Assembly: GCA_024643485.1 (NCBI GenBank)
Contig: JAHEMU010000071.1
Span: 1-9,774, forward strand
Direction: 5' to 3'
Origin: Cytophagales bacterium
GTDB taxonomy: Bacteria; Bacteroidota; Bacteroidia; Cytophagales; Cyclobacteriaceae
Length of the DNA: 9,774 bases
Shown here: positions 7,704 through 9,774 of the stretch, in pieces
How positions within the stretch are numbered: position 1 is the first letter of the stretch
How the letters are laid out: each line of letters starts with the position of its first letter
Made by a program: the position numbers and the translations under genes
Notes under the pieces: generated by a model
Databases searched by the model: none
What the model was told of the DNA's origin: nothing
The model's input: only the letters and a program-made list of their open reading frames with translations

Positions 7704-9774
7704 ATGCGTAGAAAGTATTTAGTTTTCATTATTCTTTTGTTTTTGGTCGGATCAATTGCGTATTCTCAGCAATTTCAGACGTATAATTATCGTGCTCAAG
7801 ATGGATTGAGTAACGATATATTAAAAGCATCAGGAATTGATAGTGAAGGATTTTTATGGATAGGTTCCGATAATGGGTTGATGCGTTACGACGGAGTTAA
7901 TTTTATAGAATATCCGAATGCTACTACCAGCAATTTCATAAAAGAAATATATAAATCCCGTGACGGCAGGTTATTTGTAGTGTCAGATTTGGATATAATA
8001 GAGATTATTTCTTCCAAAACGGAAGTTAAATTCAAAATGGTTATTGAAGGAGATCGAATTCCTCAGTCTGGAAAGGTTTGGTATCCAAAAAGAATTTACG
8101 AAGATAAATTGGGTAATTTATGGATTGCTGAACCACAAAGTGTTTCTAAGTGGAGTAATGGCAAACTGACCAGGTACGATTTTGGTCCAGAAGACAATTC
8201 CATCAATTTTATACGATCATTTGAATTTATTGAAGATAAACACGGTTGTTTAATTATTTCGTCCTTTCCGGGTAATTTTTTTAGATATGATTCCTCTAAA
8301 GATACGTTGGTTTCAGTTCATTCTAACATAAAAGCATCGGGGATAAACCATATGGTTAACCATCACGGAGAAATGTTCATTGCTACAGACCAAGGGTTAT
8401 TCGAAATGGATCATAATGAATTGGATGATATTTTCTATTTAAATAATATACTGGATGCGCAAAATGTTTCTTATTTAAAATCATATGGAGAAAAACTTTT
8501 AGTGGGTACTTTTGATACAGACCTATACACTTTGGAAAAAAATGGCGATTTGATAGAAAAAGAGCTATTTAATAATAAATTTTCTGTCATCAACCATATA
8601 AGTATTGACGAAAACTCCACGATTTATTTGTCGACCGAAAAAGGGTTGGTGATGATTAACGAAAAACAAATTCAATCCATTCAAATGAAAAAGGAAAACA
8701 CCTTTATTGAATTTGTAGTCAGTGATCCAAATTCCAATCAAATTATATTTGGATCAAAAGATAATTTATTTACTATAAATGATGGTAAGGCCGAATATAT
8801 TTTCGAATCCAATGAACAAGTTTATTTTTTGTCAGGAGTTTTTAATGACCTAGGGTTATGGGTTTCTACACAAAGTGAGATTTGGAATTTCGATCATCAA
8901 TTTCGAATAAAAAAGAAATATAATTTTGCCGAGTATGGGAGATATGTTTTTGAATTGATTTCAGATGAAGAAAATAACATCTGGTTTACACAAGAAGGCG
9001 CAATAGGAGTAAAGAAGTTAAATACCGCGACAGATGAACTAAAGATTTACGATTCAAAAAATGGGTTAGAAAACGAGATGTATGTGATAAAAAATGGCCC
9101 TGATGGAATTTATTCGGGGAGTCATAATGAAAATCACTATTTATTTTTCAAACCAAATGGCTCAGAAAAATTTCAAGATTTAAGTGTGCCGTTTAAGGAT
9201 AAAATGAGTGGTAATTTCCGAGTGGAGGATTTGGCTTTTTCAGATTCTTCAATTTGGCTAGGAACTTCGAATGGATTGTTCAAATACCAAAACAAATCGA
9301 TAGATCGACTAAATACAAGAAATGATATAAATGATCAATACATTAAATCTGTGGAGTTATCATTTAATCAGCAGGATGTATGGTTCGGGAATTCATTTGG
9401 GATTTTCAGATATAATATTAGTTCAAATCAATTATTTCAATTTGATGAATCAGTTGGTTTATCTTCTAATTCAATTACCAATAGAGGAATATTATTTACT
9501 CCGTCATACATATATATAGGCACAGCTGACGGTCTTTGTTATTTAGGGTTTAATGGTAAAGAAATGAAAACCGTTAATCCAACTATTTTGGATATCCATG
9601 TTAATGGTGTCCATTCGGTAATAGATAGCGTTAATGTTTTTCCAAATGCGTCAGTTCTTCAATTTGATTTTTCTTCACTTACCTTCCCTAATAAAGATAT
9701 TTTGTATTCTTATCGATTAGTAGGAAGGGATTTGAATTTTAGTCAACCGAATAAATTGCAGAAGCTATTGTTGC
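7704..9774 (+). CDS. Two-component regulator propeller sensor, N-terminal 690 residues (runs off right edge)
   Basis: The frame opens at the ATG at 7704 and has no stop for 690 codons up to the window edge, so the gene is partial at its 3' end. Residues 1-21 are a signal peptide (VFIILLFLVG ... AYS|QQ). Residues 33-65 are a textbook first Reg_prop blade: GLSNDIL, then SEGFLWIGSDNGLMRYDG. Further blades follow, with cores such as DKLGNLWIAEP (134-144), GEMFIATDQGLFEMD (222-236), TIYLSTEKGLVMIN (306-319), NNIWFTQEGAIGV (424-436), SIWLGTSNGLFKY (516-528), DVWFGNSFGIFRY (558-570) and YIYIGTADGLCYLG (602-615). I count about 13-14, matching the two seven-bladed propellers usual in this family. From about 625 a Y_Y_Y domain begins (VLQFDFSSLTFPNKDILYSY, RLVGRD). 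Such proteins normally continue into a transmembrane helix and a kinase, LytTR, AraC/LuxR-type or other output, none of which is in the window. The periplasmic propellers are expected to sense a ligand; which one cannot be told. It is divergent from the operon at 1-7463. Confidence 0.93.
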   Translation, partial: MRRKYLVFIILLFLVGSIAYSQQFQTYNYRAQDGLSNDILKASGIDSEGFLWIGSDNGLMRYDGVNFIEYPNATTSNFIKEIYKSRDGRLFVVSDLDIIEIISSKTEVKFKMVIEGDRIPQSGKVWYPKRIYEDKLGNLWIAEPQSVSKWSNGKLTRYDFGPEDNSINFIRSFEFIEDKHGCLIISSFPGNFFRYDSSKDTLVSVHSNIKASGINHMVNHHGEMFIATDQGLFEMDHNELDDIFYLNNILDAQNVSYLKSYGEKLLVGTFDTDLYTLEKNGDLIEKELFNNKFSVINHISIDENSTIYLSTEKGLVMINEKQIQSIQMKKENTFIEFVVSDPNSNQIIFGSKDNLFTINDGKAEYIFESNEQVYFLSGVFNDLGLWVSTQSEIWNFDHQFRIKKKYNFAEYGRYVFELISDEENNIWFTQEGAIGVKKLNTATDELKIYDSKNGLENEMYVIKNGPDGIYSGSHNENHYLFFKPNGSEKFQDLSVPFKDKMSGNFRVEDLAFSDSSIWLGTSNGLFKYQNKSIDRLNTRNDINDQYIKSVELSFNQQDVWFGNSFGIFRYNISSNQLFQFDESVGLSSNSITNRGILFTPSYIYIGTADGLCYLGFNGKEMKTVNPTILDIHVNGVHSVIDSVNVFPNASVLQFDFSSLTFPNKDILYSYRLVGRDLNFSQPNKLQKLLL

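Noticed and set aside
9331..9519. Small plus-strand open frame of 62 codons
   Set aside because: It lies in another frame inside the sensor gene, whose own frame is open and encodes recognisable propeller blades here.
1..9774. tRNA, rRNA, CRISPR array, insertion sequence or terminator hairpin
   Set aside because: The window is nearly filled by coding sequence; I saw no regularly spaced repeats, transposase, terminal inverted repeats or GC-rich hairpin followed by a T tract, and no operon end falls within the window.

Overview
The window looks like chromosome of a low-GC member of the Bacteroidota. The evidence is indirect but consistent. Signal peptides end just before glutamine (AFA|QQ, ATYA|QN, AYS|QQ), no start codon has a Shine-Dalgarno sequence, proteins are rich in beta-sandwich modules, and there is a periplasmic 'two-component regulator propeller' sensor. 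No genus can be named from the sequence alone.

Layout. Positions 1-7463 hold four genes, all on the minus strand and transcribed right to left: a 1440-residue exported protein of no recognised function, a 652-residue chain of fibronectin type III-like domains, a 266-residue probable lipoprotein with two transthyretin/CnaB-like modules, and the first 129 residues of another exported protein that runs off the left edge. The junctions are ATGA (4-base overlap), TGA-T-ATG (1-base gap) and ATGA again, so this is almost certainly one translationally coupled operon. Positions 7464-7703 are a very AT-rich divergent intergenic region. From 7704 to the right edge, on the plus strand, runs the first 690 residues of a sensor with a signal peptide, about 13-14 propeller blades and the start of a Y_Y_Y domain; its signalling output lies outside the window.

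Interpretation. All four operon products carry export signals and none has a visible enzyme motif. The simplest reading is that they form or decorate an envelope or cell-surface structure, with one lipid-anchored partner. The sensor is divergently transcribed and may or may not regulate the operon. Two complete genes (the 1440- and 652-residue proteins) and the four-gene arrangement are the candidates for an undescribed system; their function cannot be read from the sequence.
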